Shown here: in pieces, positions 37,800 through 47,729 of the stretch | Layout: each line of letters starts with the position of its first letter | Position numbering within the stretch: the first letter of the stretch is position 1 | Source of the DNA: Myxococcales bacterium | GTDB lineage: Bacteria; Myxococcota_A; Polyangia; Haliangiales; Haliangiaceae | DNA length: 64,000 nt | Direction of reading: 5' to 3' | NCBI GenBank assembly: GCA_947483555.1 | Contig: CANKMW010000007.1 | Location: forward strand, 83,515-147,514 | Notes under the pieces: generated by a model | The model's input: the letters and a program-made list of their open reading frames with translations, nothing else | Databases searched by the model: none | Told to the model about the DNA's origin: nothing | Made by a program: the position numbers and the translations under genes

Positions 37800-39626
37800 C
37801 TACCTGGCCCGCAGCCAGGCGCCGGCGATCCGCACCCGCTCCGCGCTGGCGGCGGGGGCGCCCGCGATCTGCGTGGCGACGTCGGCGATGGTGTCCGAGC
37901 GCCCGCGCAAGGCGACGCTCCGAGCCGACGCCGCCGCGCGCACGCCGGCGTCGGGGTGAGTCGACGCCGCCTCGAGCGCGCTCCGATCGGTGGTGACACC
38001 GATGCCCAGCACCCGCAGCTGCGGCTCCAGCTCGACGCGCGCCGCCAGCAGCGCCCGGCTGGCGTCGTCACCGGCCACCAGCGCGGTCGCCGCGGCCAGC
38101 CGGACCCCAGGCGCCTCGTGGTCGAGCAAGGCGGCGGCGCGGGCGGCGGCGCCGGTCCGCACCCACGCTTCGGCCAGGCTCGCGAGCACGACCGCGCTCC
38201 GGTCGCGGCTGACGCCGCCGAGCTCGGTCGTCGCGCGCGCCGGCTCGAGCCGCACCACCGCGAGCACGGCGGCGGCGCGGACCCGCTCGTCGCGATCCTT
38301 GAGCAACGGGGCCAGCTGCCAGAACGTGGCCCGGTTGCGGGCCCCGGCCGCCGCCGCGTCGGCGATCGCCCCGACGCAGGTGGCGCGGACCGACGCGTCG
38401 GCGTCGGCGATGCCCTTGCGCAGGCCCTTCCATGCCGCGGCATCGGCGACCACGGCGGCACCCAGCGCGCGGCACGCCGCCGCTCGCACCACCGGCTCGC
38501 CGGAACCGAGCAAGCGGGTCGCGTCGGGAATGGCTCTCGGGACCGGCGCCTGCGCGGCGGCGATGAGCGCCGCCCACACCCGGGCCCGGTCGGCGGGAGT
38601 CTTGCCGGCGCGGCCGGCCGTGAACCAGCCGACGACGATGTTGTCGAGCCGATCGCGGCCACCCAGGCGGGCCAGGGCGCTGCTGGCGGCACCGGTCAAC
38701 GCGGTGTTGGCGCCCTGATCGCGCTCGAGGATGGTGACCAGCATCGGCACGGTATCGACGTCGCCGATCTCGGCCAGGGCCGTGATCGCCGCGGCGCGCT
38801 GGCCGACGTCGAGCGCGCCATCCGCGATCGAGCGCAGCTCGCGCGCCGCCGCCCCGATGCGCGCCGCCGCGGCGGCGTCGATCGCCAGCCGCTGCACCGC
38901 TGGATCGGGGCTGGCCAGTCCCTCGCGCACCGCTGCGGCCATGACGCGCTCGGCGTAGCCGGTCAGCTGCGCGCGCAGGGCCCCGGTCGCACCCGGGGCG
39001 GCGCCCGCGACACGGCGCGCGGCCTCGGCCAGGTTGCCGTCGGCGATGAACTTGGGCACCGCTTGCTCGAGCGACCACTCGATGCGCTTCATGGTGGCGG
39101 TCGCGGCACCGGCCTGGCGCGCGTCGCGCGCGAACAACCAGGTCAGGTAGACCCGATCGTCATCGGACAGGAAGGCGCGCTCGGGCGGCGGGAACGGCCC
39201 GGCGTCGCTCGCGACCGCGCGCGCGACGTCGTCGAAGTCGTCGTTGCCGCTGCGCTGCAACAGCGTCACCTCCACCAGCTGGCCCTGGGCGTCGACCGTG
39301 ATGCCGGCGATCGCGACCAGGGTCGTGCTGTTGAGCGCATGACCGGGCGGGAGCCGCAGCCGGCAGTCCTCGAGGAACGCGGTCCAGCCGTCGCGCAGGC
39401 GCGGGTAGGTCTGGTCGAGATAGCGGGCCCCGAACGCCTTCGGATCGGCCGCTGCAGGCGGTTCCAGCGATGGCGGCGGCGTGAAGTCGGACGGGTACGG
39501 CACCGCACCGGACGAGGTGATCACCGACGGGTCGCGCGGCGTGCCCGCTGAGGGACAGCCTGCCGCGAGCCCGACAAGCGCCCCCAACCAAACCGCGTTT
39601 CGAAGCCCGGAGATGCCGCTGACCAC
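37800..39626 (-). CDS. lipoprotein with TonB C-terminal-like domain and HEAT repeats
   Basis: A 608-aa protein. Lipobox LAAGC (C24). Residues about 60-165 look like a TonB-C/energy-transducer domain: YPRLRDGWTAFLEDCRLRLP, TTLVAIAGITVDAQGQLVEVTLLQRSGNDDFDDVARAV, then FPPPE. The rest (about 200-600) is a run of HEAT repeats (for example AITALAEIGDVDTVPMLVTILERD; ALLDHEAPGVRLAAATALVAG). TonB-C domains bind outer-membrane partners; here the domain sits on a lipid-anchored protein, not an inner-membrane TonB, so it is a scaffold of unknown purpose. A GTG start is used; a TATCGT box lies 11 bases upstream on the minus strand. Confidence 0.8.
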   Translation of the reverse strand: MVSGISGLRNAVWLGALVGLAAGCPSAGTPRDPSVITSSGAVPYPSDFTPPPSLEPPAAADPKAFGARYLDQTYPRLRDGWTAFLEDCRLRLPPGHALNSTTLVAIAGITVDAQGQLVEVTLLQRSGNDDFDDVARAVASDAGPFPPPERAFLSDDDRVYLTWLFARDARQAGAATATMKRIEWSLEQAVPKFIADGNLAEAARRVAGAAPGATGALRAQLTGYAERVMAAAVREGLASPDPAVQRLAIDAAAAARIGAAARELRSIADGALDVGQRAAAITALAEIGDVDTVPMLVTILERDQGANTALTGAASSALARLGGRDRLDNIVVGWFTAGRAGKTPADRARVWAALIAAAQAPVPRAIPDATRLLGSGEPVVRAAACRALGAAVVADAAAWKGLRKGIADADASVRATCVGAIADAAAAGARNRATFWQLAPLLKDRDERVRAAAVLAVVRLEPARATTELGGVSRDRSAVVLASLAEAWVRTGAAARAAALLDHEAPGVRLAAATALVAGDDASRALLAARVELEPQLRVLGIGVTTDRSALEAASTHPDAGVRAAASARSVALRGRSDTIADVATQIAGAPAASAERVRIAGAWLRAR

Positions 39627-39717
39627 GATCGGGAGCGACGATATCAGAACCGGTGGCCAGATCGGCCCCAGGTTCCCACCGATCTGGCTTCCTTTGATCG
39701 CGCGAGCTCACCGCCGG

Positions 39718-40656
39718 TCAGTCCACGCCGGCGTCGACCGGCGCATCGTCCGGCGCGTCGTCCGGCGCGTCCACCGCGGCGTCCACGATGGACGGAACGT
39801 CGAAGGTGAGGATCGGGTTCGAGACCCCGGCGCCGACGAAGGTCTCGAACGTGGCGCGGAACCACTCGGTGCCACCACTGTCGCGGCCGCTGACCGCGAT
39901 CGAGGCCCGGCCGAACGGTACCGTCCGCGCCGCTTCGGCCTGCGACACGGTCGCGTTGACGCAGGTCACCGAGCTGCCATCGAGGCTGTAGACCGGGTAC
40001 ACCGCCGAGCCGACGTTGGCCTGCTGGGTGACCGGGCTGCCGTTGACCGTCAAGGTCACCCGCTGGGTCGCGACCGGCGGCGCCGCGGCCGCACAGCCCA
40101 TGCCGGCCCACCGCAGCACGAAGAAGAAGGTCCCGGTCATCGGTCGCGCCCACGCCTCGGGCGGGACGACGACCGTGTACTCCGTGCTCGTGTTGTAGGT
40201 CGCGTTGGCCGGGAAGGCGACCGTCACCGGCGCCGTCACCAGCGACTGGCCGGCGGAGTCGAGCGGGGTCACCGCCGCCGTGTACATGCCGCCCGGCAAG
40301 TCGGTGAAGACCACCTGACGCATCGCGCAGCCGACCTGCTGCGTGCTGGGCAGCGGGCCGCCGAGCTCGACCTGCACGTTGACCGCGCTGACGTCGATGC
40401 AGCCGTCATTGGTGAACCCCGGCGCCGCCATGCCGTTGAACTCCCACTTCACCACCGTGCGCGGCGGGCTGAACGCCATGCAGGCGCGACACTCGTCGGC
40501 CTCGTCGCTGTCGCCGTCGTCGCACGACTCGGTGCCCTCGACGACGCCGTCGCCGCACGCCGGATCGCCACCCCCGCATGACAGCAGCGACGACGACGCC
40601 ACGGCCACGACGCCGAGCGCGGCGGCCACCACCACGACCCGCGCCGCGGCCCGCAT
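39718..40656 (-). CDS. lipoprotein with DUF4215-like disulfide repeat
   Basis: A 312-aa protein whose ATG overlaps the SIR2/TPR gene stop by one base (TGATG), so it is the second gene of that operon. Lipobox LLSC (C27). One Myxococcus-type disulfide unit follows: CGDGVVEGTESCDDGDSDEADECRAC (the CGDG..E..E.CDDG pattern of DUF4215). The remainder is beta-rich with several extra cysteines and ends in D-A/D-D-A repeats. Likely on the outer surface. The link to the cytoplasmic SIR2/TPR protein is unexplained. Confidence 0.8.
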   Translation of the reverse strand: MRAAARVVVVAAALGVVAVASSSLLSCGGGDPACGDGVVEGTESCDDGDSDEADECRACMAFSPPRTVVKWEFNGMAAPGFTNDGCIDVSAVNVQVELGGPLPSTQQVGCAMRQVVFTDLPGGMYTAAVTPLDSAGQSLVTAPVTVAFPANATYNTSTEYTVVVPPEAWARPMTGTFFFVLRWAGMGCAAAAPPVATQRVTLTVNGSPVTQQANVGSAVYPVYSLDGSSVTCVNATVSQAEAARTVPFGRASIAVSGRDSGGTEWFRATFETFVGAGVSNPILTFDVPSIVDAAVDAPDDAPDDAPVDAGVD

Positions 40657-43600
40657 CAGGCCGAGGCCTCGGCGCGCACCGTCAGGCCGAGGTGTCGCCG
40701 GACCGCGAAGTACGACTCCGAGGCCGCGTAGGCGAGCAGGTCGCGGAGGCGCTCCTTGACCGGCAGCCCCGAGGTCGAGGAGGTCTCGGTCGCGATGCCA
40801 CGCGCGGCCGCCTCGAGGTCGTTGGCCAGGATCAGCCCGACCCGGTTGGCGGTCAGGTCGGTCGCGCTGCGCCAGCTGGTCACCAGCCCGTTGCCGAGCC
40901 GCGAGCCGAGCTTGCCGGCCAGCGCCGCCACCTGCTCGAGGTGAGCACCGGCCACCGTCTTCTGCATGCTGAGCCCGAGCTTGCGGGCTTCGTCGGTGAC
41001 CGTGACGTCACCCGACACGGTCACGTTGGCCGCCACCAGCGCCGCCGAGAACGCGTTCTCGATCTTGGGCAAGGTCTGGAGCGCGAAGGTCACGAACCGC
41101 TCCGGTCGCAGGTAGGCCAGCCGCTTGCCGACCTCGAAGGCCAGCTCGCGCTCGTCGGTCTTGCCGTGATGGCTGGGGCCGACGAGCAAGGACGGCGCCA
41201 GCTTGCCGCGCTCGGTGGTGTTGGCGACCCGCAGACCGTCGCCCTGATCGAGCCACAGCATGGGCGCCGGATCGAGCGACAGCACGCTGGTGGCGTACTT
41301 GACGACCCGGCTGACCAGCCGGCCATCGCGCTCGATGTCGGTGCGCGCCGCCGGATCGAGCCCGAACGCCTGCGGCGGCTCGGCGGTGGTGGCCGCGATC
41401 GAACCCAGCGTCGACGCGAAGATCGCGCCGACGTGGCGGTCTTCGCGGGGGTGGATCACCGACTTCTGCCACAGCTCCTCGGTGAGCCGTCGGGTGGCCG
41501 GGATGAACGTCGCCGGCCGGTACTTCACGTACAGCGCCCGCTCGCTCTCCGAGGCGGCGCCCAGGAACACCAGCGCCTGGGCCAGGCACCACGCCTTGTC
41601 GATCTCGCCCTCTTCCAGGTACAGCTTCGAGAGCGCCTTGTAGACCTCGACACGGTCGGGGGCGAACGACAGCAGGACCTGGAGCTCGCCGATCGCATCG
41701 GAGCGCCGCGGCTCGCCGGCCTCGAGGTAGAGCTCGGCGAGCTGCTCGTGACGAGCCAGGTTGTCGGGGTCGAGCTGGGCGGCGATCTCGAACGCCTCGA
41801 TGGCGAGGTCGGCGTTGCCGAGGTGATCGAGGTAGAGGTCGCCGAGCTTGGTCCACATCTCGAGCAGCCGCTCGGGCTCGGCGTCGTCCCCGAGGCGCTT
41901 GAGGTGCTTGCGCACCGCCCGCGCCAGGTTCTTCCAGTCGCGAGCGTCGGTCAGCAGCTTGTCGACGGCGTCGAACGCCTTGGGGGTCGCCGGCGCGTCG
42001 TCGAGCGTCAACGAGAAGCGGTCGACCGCCAGCTCGGTGTCGGCCAGCTCGTCGCGGGCGATGACGGCGGCGGCGTAGTGGTACTTCGACCGCCGCGCCG
42101 GCCCGTTCTCCTGCGCCGCCAGCTCGCCGAGGGTCTCGACCGCGCGCCGCCACTGCTTCTGCTCGGTGTAGCACTCGAGCAGCTTGTGCAGCAGCTGGTG
42201 GCTGCCCGGCTGCAGCGACAGCGCCTCGAGGTACGCACCGACGGCGGTGCTGGGATCCTTGAGCTTGCCGCGCTGGATGTCACCGATCTCGTCGAGCAGC
42301 TTGACCTTGAGGTTGTCGGGCGCCCGATCGACCTGGGCCCGCTTGGCGTCGATGACCGTCTTCCATTCGCCGCGCGCGCCGCCGAGATCGACCAGCGCCT
42401 GCAGGGTCTCGCCATGGCCCGGATCGCGCTCGAGCGCGCGCCGCAGCGCGTTCTCGGCCTTGCGATCGTCACCGAGCGCTCGCGCGGTGAGCCCGAGCCG
42501 GTACCAGATGTCGGCGACCTGGCCATCGGCCAGCCCGGTGCGGTGGCGGGCCAGGACCTCGCGGTAGCGACGGTCGATCTCCTTCCACTGCTCCTCCATC
42601 GACGCGCTCGACCCCTCGGCGGCCTGGGCCGCGATCAGCAGGGTCTGGGCCAGACCCAGCGCGGCGTCGAGGTTGTCGGGATCGGAGTCGACGGCCATCC
42701 GGTAGTGCTTGGTCGCCTTCTCGGTCCGGTGCAGGGCCTCGTACGCCTTGCCGAGCTGGGCCTCGCGGCGCGCGCGCTCGAGGCGGTCGCCGGTCTCGCT
42801 GCGCCGGGCCAGCATCTCGAGCACCGGCACGGCGTCGTCCCAGCGTTCGGCCGCGACCAGCCGGTCGGAGACCTTCTCGCCCGCGGCGACGTTGTCGGGA
42901 TCGAGCTTGAGCACGCGCTCGAGCAGCCCGAGCGCGCGCGGGGTGTCCTCGAGCCGGGCCTCGACGATGTCGGCGGCGCGGGTCAGGAGCGCGATGCGCT
43001 CGCCGCGCTGCGGTGCCACCGCCTCGGCGCGCAACAGGGCATCGGCGGCGCTCGACCACGCCGACTTCTTCTCGTGCAGCGCGGCGAGGGTCATCAGGGC
43101 CCGTGCGTGCTCGGGATCGAACGACAGCGCCCGGTCGAGGTACCCCTCGGCGGCCTCGGCGTCGCCGTCCTCGGTGAGCGCCAGCTCGCCGGCCTCGGCC
43201 CACAGGTTGACGCCCCGGTTGCCCTCGAGCTCGGCGTGGCGAACCAGGATCGCGACCGCCTTGTCCCAGGCCTCGGTTCGGCGATAGAGCCGACCGAGCG
43301 CGGCCAGCGCGGGGCGGCATTGCTCGTCGATCGCCGCCGCGTTGAGGTGGCCCTCGATCGCCCGATGCGGATCGTCGAGCTCCTTCTCGTGCACGGCGGC
43401 GGCCTCGAGGTACAGCTCGACGCGCTGGACCGGATTCTTCGAGGCGGCGACGTGCCGATCGAGCAGCGCGACCAGGTCGTACCAGGACGATTTCGCGCGC
43501 AGCGCGCGACCCAGCCCGCGGTAGGCGTCGTCGGCGGAGGCGTCGACGTCGAGGATCTGCTGGTAGGCGGCGATGGCGCGGTCCTCGGCGCCGACCTTGT

Positions 43601-45530
43601 CGTCGAGCTCGGCGGCCAGCTTGCGCAGCGTCGACAGCTTCTCGCCCTCGGGGGCGATCTTGGCCAGCCGCTCGAGCGTGCGCAGGTAGTCGTCGGATCG
43701 ACCGGTCTTGTCGTACAGATCGATGAGGGCCTTGAGCGCCTCGCGATCGGCACCGTCCTTCTCGAGCGAGCCCTCGTAGCGCGAGATCGCGCCTTCGAGG
43801 TCGCCCAGCTTCTCGTGGCGCAGCGTGGCCAGCTCGTGGCGGACGCCGGTGGCGCGCCCGTTCTCACCGGCGGACTCGAGCGCCTCGGCGCGCCGCTCGA
43901 GCACCTTGGCCAGGTTGGCCCACCGCTCGTCGCGACGGTACAGGCGCTCCAGCGCCGCCAGCGCGTCGTCGTTGCCCTCACCGGCGTCGGCCGCGGCCTC
44001 GTAGACCTCGACCGCCTTCGAGGTCTGCGACAGCTGGTTCTCGTACAGGTCGCCGAGCTGGAGGTAGAGGTCGACCTTGTGGCCGGCGTCGGCGTCGACC
44101 TCGACGTGCGCGCGCAGCGCGTCGGCGAGCTCGGACCACTTCTGCTGCCGACGCAGCAGCTCGGCGAGTCCGCCGTGGGCGTCGAGGTTCCTGGCATCGA
44201 GCTCGAGGGCCCGGCGGAACGACGGCAGCGCGTAGTCGTAGCGATCGAGGCGGGTGGCGTACCAGCCGCCCAGCCGTCCCCACCAGCGCGAGACCAGCGC
44301 CGGCTCGGTGACCTCGGTCGTGATCTCCGAGGCCTCGCCGACCAGATCGACCCACGCCCCGGTGGCGGCGGCCAGGCGCTCGGCGTCGGCGACGATGGCG
44401 TCGTCGGCGGGCTCGAGGTGCATGGCCGCAGCGATCGCCTCGAAGGCGCGCTTCAGGTCGCCGACCATCTCCTCGTAGACCCGGGCGGCCTCGCGCAGGA
44501 AGCTGGCCTTGCCGACCGACTCGCTCTCCAGATCGAGCTTGCCGAGCAGGACCTCGACCACCCGCTCGCCGTCCTTGGCCTCGCGGGCGGCACGCTCGAT
44601 GGCGTCGACCGCATCGCGAGCCTCGGCGTCCTCGGCGTACAGCGCCAGCCAGCCGTCGAGGTCGTCGACGTCGGGGCGGGTCTGCACCAGCGAGACCCCG
44701 GCCGCGTTGCAGGCATCGCGCAGGGTCTCGATCCAGTCGACGACGCTCTTCTCGGCGACGTCGTCGCCGCCCTTGCCGGTCAGGTTCACCACCTCGATGT
44801 GGTGCTCGGCCATCAGCTCGTCGACGGTGACCGGGCCGATGCCGGCGCCCAGGAAGTAGTGCGTGCCGCGCGGCGGCTCGAACATGCCGAACACGCGGTC
44901 GAGCAACGCCGACAGATCGGGATCGCCGAAGCGGAAGCCGACGAACACCAGCGTGCCCTCGACGTAGAGCTCGCGCGCGTAGTCGCGCAGATCGACGGCG
45001 CGGGCCAGGGCGCGGCGCACCGAGCGCGGCGTCACGATGTAGGTGTCGAAGTTGCCGAGCATCTTCACCAGGGTGCGGCGGCGCTGCGACAACCCGCCGA
45101 GCTCCTGGTAGGTGACGACCTTGGGCGCTGGCCAGCCGTCGGGCCGGTGCTCTTCGAGGGCGCGATCGAGGACGTCGCCCGGGAACGTGGTCCAGGTGTG
45201 GCGGAACGGCAGCTCGGCGATCGCCAGCGCGATCGGCGGCAGCTCACCGGGCGTGCGCCAGGTCTCCTGGACCACCTTGTCGCAGGCTTCTTCGCCCAGG
45301 GCGCGAGCCAGGAAGCCGACCGCACGCACCAGGCTGCCCTTGTGCAGCAGCCGGTCGAGGTCCTTGGCAGCCGCGACGTCGCCATCGCGTCCGCGGGTCT
45401 CGAGCTCCTTGTTCATCCGCTCGAGAAGCTGCTTCCAGGAAGGGACTCCGATTCCCGCACCGACCACGAGGGCTGCCCGACCAGCCTTGATCGCTTCGAC
45501 GAGGGACTCGGGGATCGTGTGCTCAGGCAT
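40656..45530 (-). CDS. SIR2-like domain fused to a very long TPR array, 1624 aa
   Basis: The N-terminus is a SIR2-like Rossmann fold: AIKAGRAALVVGAGIGVPSWKQLL (about 13-36), LPFRHTWTTFPGDVLDRAL, YIVTPRSVRRAL and EGTLVFVGFRFGDPDLSALLDRVF (about 190-213). In active SIR2 NADases the second motif holds TxN(Y/F)D and an HG follows; here those read TTFPGD and LG, so the catalytic Asn and His appear to be missing. About 1000 residues of TPR-like helices follow (for example ALPSFRRALELDARNLDAHGGLAELLRRQQKW). The last about 250 residues (ERELAFEVGKRLAYLRPERFV; ANRVGLILANDLEAAARG) form a separate helical domain that faintly recalls a degenerate M48 peptidase. Cytoplasmic. Function unknown; defence is possible but not shown. 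Confidence 0.75.
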   Translation of the reverse strand: MPEHTIPESLVEAIKAGRAALVVGAGIGVPSWKQLLERMNKELETRGRDGDVAAAKDLDRLLHKGSLVRAVGFLARALGEEACDKVVQETWRTPGELPPIALAIAELPFRHTWTTFPGDVLDRALEEHRPDGWPAPKVVTYQELGGLSQRRRTLVKMLGNFDTYIVTPRSVRRALARAVDLRDYARELYVEGTLVFVGFRFGDPDLSALLDRVFGMFEPPRGTHYFLGAGIGPVTVDELMAEHHIEVVNLTGKGGDDVAEKSVVDWIETLRDACNAAGVSLVQTRPDVDDLDGWLALYAEDAEARDAVDAIERAAREAKDGERVVEVLLGKLDLESESVGKASFLREAARVYEEMVGDLKRAFEAIAAAMHLEPADDAIVADAERLAAATGAWVDLVGEASEITTEVTEPALVSRWWGRLGGWYATRLDRYDYALPSFRRALELDARNLDAHGGLAELLRRQQKWSELADALRAHVEVDADAGHKVDLYLQLGDLYENQLSQTSKAVEVYEAAADAGEGNDDALAALERLYRRDERWANLAKVLERRAEALESAGENGRATGVRHELATLRHEKLGDLEGAISRYEGSLEKDGADREALKALIDLYDKTGRSDDYLRTLERLAKIAPEGEKLSTLRKLAAELDDKVGAEDRAIAAYQQILDVDASADDAYRGLGRALRAKSSWYDLVALLDRHVAASKNPVQRVELYLEAAAVHEKELDDPHRAIEGHLNAAAIDEQCRPALAALGRLYRRTEAWDKAVAILVRHAELEGNRGVNLWAEAGELALTEDGDAEAAEGYLDRALSFDPEHARALMTLAALHEKKSAWSSAADALLRAEAVAPQRGERIALLTRAADIVEARLEDTPRALGLLERVLKLDPDNVAAGEKVSDRLVAAERWDDAVPVLEMLARRSETGDRLERARREAQLGKAYEALHRTEKATKHYRMAVDSDPDNLDAALGLAQTLLIAAQAAEGSSASMEEQWKEIDRRYREVLARHRTGLADGQVADIWYRLGLTARALGDDRKAENALRRALERDPGHGETLQALVDLGGARGEWKTVIDAKRAQVDRAPDNLKVKLLDEIGDIQRGKLKDPSTAVGAYLEALSLQPGSHQLLHKLLECYTEQKQWRRAVETLGELAAQENGPARRSKYHYAAAVIARDELADTELAVDRFSLTLDDAPATPKAFDAVDKLLTDARDWKNLARAVRKHLKRLGDDAEPERLLEMWTKLGDLYLDHLGNADLAIEAFEIAAQLDPDNLARHEQLAELYLEAGEPRRSDAIGELQVLLSFAPDRVEVYKALSKLYLEEGEIDKAWCLAQALVFLGAASESERALYVKYRPATFIPATRRLTEELWQKSVIHPREDRHVGAIFASTLGSIAATTAEPPQAFGLDPAARTDIERDGRLVSRVVKYATSVLSLDPAPMLWLDQGDGLRVANTTERGKLAPSLLVGPSHHGKTDERELAFEVGKRLAYLRPERFVTFALQTLPKIENAFSAALVAANVTVSGDVTVTDEARKLGLSMQKTVAGAHLEQVAALAGKLGSRLGNGLVTSWRSATDLTANRVGLILANDLEAAARGIATETSSTSGLPVKERLRDLLAYAASESYFAVRRHLGLTVRAEASA

Positions 45531-45676
45531 CCTGAACCCCCAGGTCTTTCAATTGAGTTGTAGAGGCGGTAACGGCGCGCACGGTAGCCACAGCGATGCC
45601 CGGGGCGCAAGCCCGAACCGCGGCAACGGCCCGGATGGGCAGCGGCCACCGGAGTGCGCTATAGAGCGCGTCACCG
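45531..45676. promoter_or_regulatory. divergent control region
   Basis: 146 bp between the SIR2/TPR gene (minus) and the CDP-alcohol phosphotransferase gene (plus). It is locally A/T-richer, with AATTGAGTTG around 45551, and holds TATAGA (45660-45665) 11 bases before ATG 45677. Confidence 0.45.
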
Positions 45677-46438
45677 ATGCCTGCGCTGGCCGACATCGCC
45701 GCCATCTACCGGGCGTCGAAGAAGAAGAAGGACATCAACTGGTTCACCCAGCACATCGCGCGGCCGCCGGCGGCGGTGCTGGTGTGGATGTTCCGGGGCA
45801 CGCCGATCACGCCCAACCAGGTGACGTTCCTGGCCACGCTGGTCGCGGCCGGTGCCGGGGCGATCCTGGTCGTGTGGCCGAGCTGGGTCGGCCTGGTGGT
45901 GGCGGCGGCGGTGTTCGAGCTCTCGTTCGTCCTCGACTGCGTCGACGGGATGCTGGCCCGCCTGCGCAAGATCGCGTCACCGCTGGGCCACCTGCTCGAC
46001 TTCCTGATGGACGAGCTGAAGGCGATGTTCATCTACGGCTGCGTCGCGATCCGGCTGTGGCGTGAGGCCGACGACGCCCGCCTGCTCGTCGTCGGGCTGG
46101 CCGGCCTGTTCTGCCTGGCATCGGGCATCGCGCTGACATCGTTCATGCGCCGGCCCGAGTACAGCGGCAAGGCGCCCACCGAGGATGGCCAGCCGGCGGA
46201 GGTCGGCGGGCGGCGCGGACCGCTGGGGCTGGCGCTGTCGGGGCTCGAGTGGGCGGCGCGGATCGTCGTCCACTACCCGCAGTACATCTGGATCTGCGCG
46301 CTCGCCAACCGCATCGACGTCTACTTCTGGGCCTATGGTGCCGTCAACGTGCTCTATCTCGGACTGTCGCTGCTCAAGATCCTGGTGCGCCTGGGACGCT
46401 TCGCCCCCCCGCCGTCTCGAGATCCGGAGCCGTCATGA
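45677..46438 (+). CDS. CDP-alcohol phosphatidyltransferase-family membrane enzyme
   Basis: A 253-aa polytopic protein. The full CDP-alcohol phosphotransferase signature D-x2-DG-x2-AR-x8-G-x3-D-x3-D is present without deviation: D87, D90, R95, G104, D108, D112 (CVDGMLARL ... [10 protein letters not shown]). The enzyme moves a phosphoalcohol from a CDP-alcohol onto a second alcohol, in a membrane. The substrate is not readable. A neighbour encoding a cytidylyl-type transferase (ATGA overlap) likely makes the CDP-substrate. The pair resembles IPCT/DIPPS (inositol phosphate) and headgroup-transfer systems; here the two activities are separate genes in the reverse order. First gene of a four-gene overlapping operon. 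Confidence 0.88.
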   Translation: MPALADIAAIYRASKKKKDINWFTQHIARPPAAVLVWMFRGTPITPNQVTFLATLVAAGAGAILVVWPSWVGLVVAAAVFELSFVLDCVDGMLARLRKIASPLGHLLDFLMDELKAMFIYGCVAIRLWREADDARLLVVGLAGLFCLASGIALTSFMRRPEYSGKAPTEDGQPAEVGGRRGPLGLALSGLEWAARIVVHYPQYIWICALANRIDVYFWAYGAVNVLYLGLSLLKILVRLGRFAPPPSRDPEPS

Positions 46439-47259
46439 CCGGCGCGCCCGTCCAGCGTGCCGTCGTCATCGCCGCCGGCCGCGGCAAGCGACTCGGGGCC
46501 CACACCGAGGAGCTGCCCAAGTGCCTGGTCCAGGTCGGGGCGCGACCCATCCTGGGCTGGCAACTGGCGGCGCTGAGCGCGGTCGGGGTCGACGAGGTCG
46601 TCATCATCCGCGGCTATCGCGGCGACGTGCTCGAGACCGGGGCCCGGGCGCTGGCCCCGGCCGGCATGAGGTTGTCGTTCGTCGACAACCACGAGTGGGA
46701 GAGCAACAACATCCTCCTATCGCTGGCGTGCGCGCGCGCCGAGCTCGAGGCAGCGGCGTACCTCACGTACTCCGACATCATCTTCACGCCGCCGGTGACG
46801 CGCGCGCTGGCGGTCGCGACCGGCACGATCGACCTCGTGATCGACGCCGACTTCCGCGACATCTATGTCGGCCGCTCGCTGCACCCGCTCGAGGAAGGTG
46901 AGGTCTCGGATCTCGACGACCGCGGTCGGGTCAAGCGGGTCGGCAAGAGGTCGCTGCCGGCCGCAGACGCGTTTGGCGAGTTCATCGGCCTCATGAAGGT
47001 GAGCGGCGACGGCGTGGCGGCGATCACCTCCGCGCTCGACGCCGCGCTGGCCCGCTACGCCGGCCGCGACGACCAGCCGTACCAGCGCGCCGCGCGCTTC
47101 CGCAACGCGTACCTCACCGATCTGCTACAGGAGTTGATCGACGCCGGCGTGGCGATCACGCCGGTGACGATCCATGGTGAGTGGCGCGAGATCGACACCG
47201 GCCAGGATCTCGAACGCGCGGTGGCGCTGGTAGAGTCGCGACCCGAGGAGTGGACATGA
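46435..47259 (+). CDS. sugar-1-phosphate/phosphoalcohol nucleotidyltransferase (LicC/PntC-like)
   Basis: A 274-aa soluble enzyme. The nucleotide-binding loop [19 protein letters not shown] and the GYRGDVLE motif are typical NTP-transferase. The stretch [13 protein letters not shown] matches the NNIYSL box of LicC-type choline-phosphate and PntC-type aminoethylphosphonate cytidylyltransferases, and DIIFTPPV holds a likely metal-binding Asp. The C-terminal [13 protein letters not shown] is the usual family end. I infer that it makes the CDP-activated headgroup for the upstream membrane enzyme; whether the headgroup is choline, aminoethylphosphonate, inositol or another alcohol is open. It overlaps both neighbours by ATGA. 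Confidence 0.85.
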   Translation: MTGAPVQRAVVIAAGRGKRLGAHTEELPKCLVQVGARPILGWQLAALSAVGVDEVVIIRGYRGDVLETGARALAPAGMRLSFVDNHEWESNNILLSLACARAELEAAAYLTYSDIIFTPPVTRALAVATGTIDLVIDADFRDIYVGRSLHPLEEGEVSDLDDRGRVKRVGKRSLPAADAFGEFIGLMKVSGDGVAAITSALDAALARYAGRDDQPYQRAARFRNAYLTDLLQELIDAGVAITPVTIHGEWREIDTGQDLERAVALVESRPEEWT

Positions 47260-47729
47260 AGAAACCTGGATTGGTCGGCGCAGCGATCCTGATGCTGGTC
47301 GCATTGGCGGCTTGCGAGAAGCCTTCCGAGGGCGACTGCAAGAAGGCGATCTCCAACATCCGCCGCCTGCTCGGCACCGACAAGATGACCGAGGACACCG
47401 GCCAGAGCGCGGCCTGGGTGCGCTCGTGTCGCGGCAGCGCCAAGCAGTCGTCGGTGAGCTGCGCGATGGAGGCGTCGACGGTGGATCAGCTCAAGCGGTG
47501 CGGCTTGCTCAAGGCCGCCGACTTCGACGAGCTCCTCGATACGCCGCCGGGTCCGGGCTCGGCCAAGGTCCCGGCGCTGGCCCCCGACGCGGCGCCGGCC
47601 CCGCCGGCCGGGGATGCCGGTGCCGGGGATGCCGGTGCGGTGACCCCGCCGGCCGGAGATGCCGCGGCCCCGGGTGTCGATGCGGTCGCGGCTCCGCTTC
47701 CGGCACCAAAGGCCCCCGCCAGCCCGTGA
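47256..47729 (+). CDS. Cys-rich lipoprotein in the phospho-headgroup operon
   Basis: A 157-aa protein, start ATGA-overlapping the nucleotidyltransferase. GAGGAG lies close upstream. Lipobox ALAAC (C20). The mature part has four further cysteines in a repeating W..SCRG / VSCAMEAST / LKRCGLL pattern, then a Pro/Ala/Gly/Asp tail. Similar small lipoproteins are common in Myxococcota. Its tight coupling implies a role linked to the product of the two enzymes, perhaps at the envelope. Confidence 0.75.
   Translation: MKKPGLVGAAILMLVALAACEKPSEGDCKKAISNIRRLLGTDKMTEDTGQSAAWVRSCRGSAKQSSVSCAMEASTVDQLKRCGLLKAADFDELLDTPPGPGSAKVPALAPDAAPAPPAGDAGAGDAGAVTPPAGDAAAPGVDAVAAPLPAPKAPASP

Noticed and set aside
40656..45530. 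Thoeris/DSR-type anti-phage NADase
   Set aside because: The catalytic Asn and His motifs are not visible, and neighbours are a lipoprotein and a lipid-type operon, not defence genes.
40578..45563. Plus-strand frame of 1661 codons antisense to the SIR2/TPR gene
   Set aside because: Same reason: a low-complexity antisense reading of a gene with clear TPR and SIR2 signatures.
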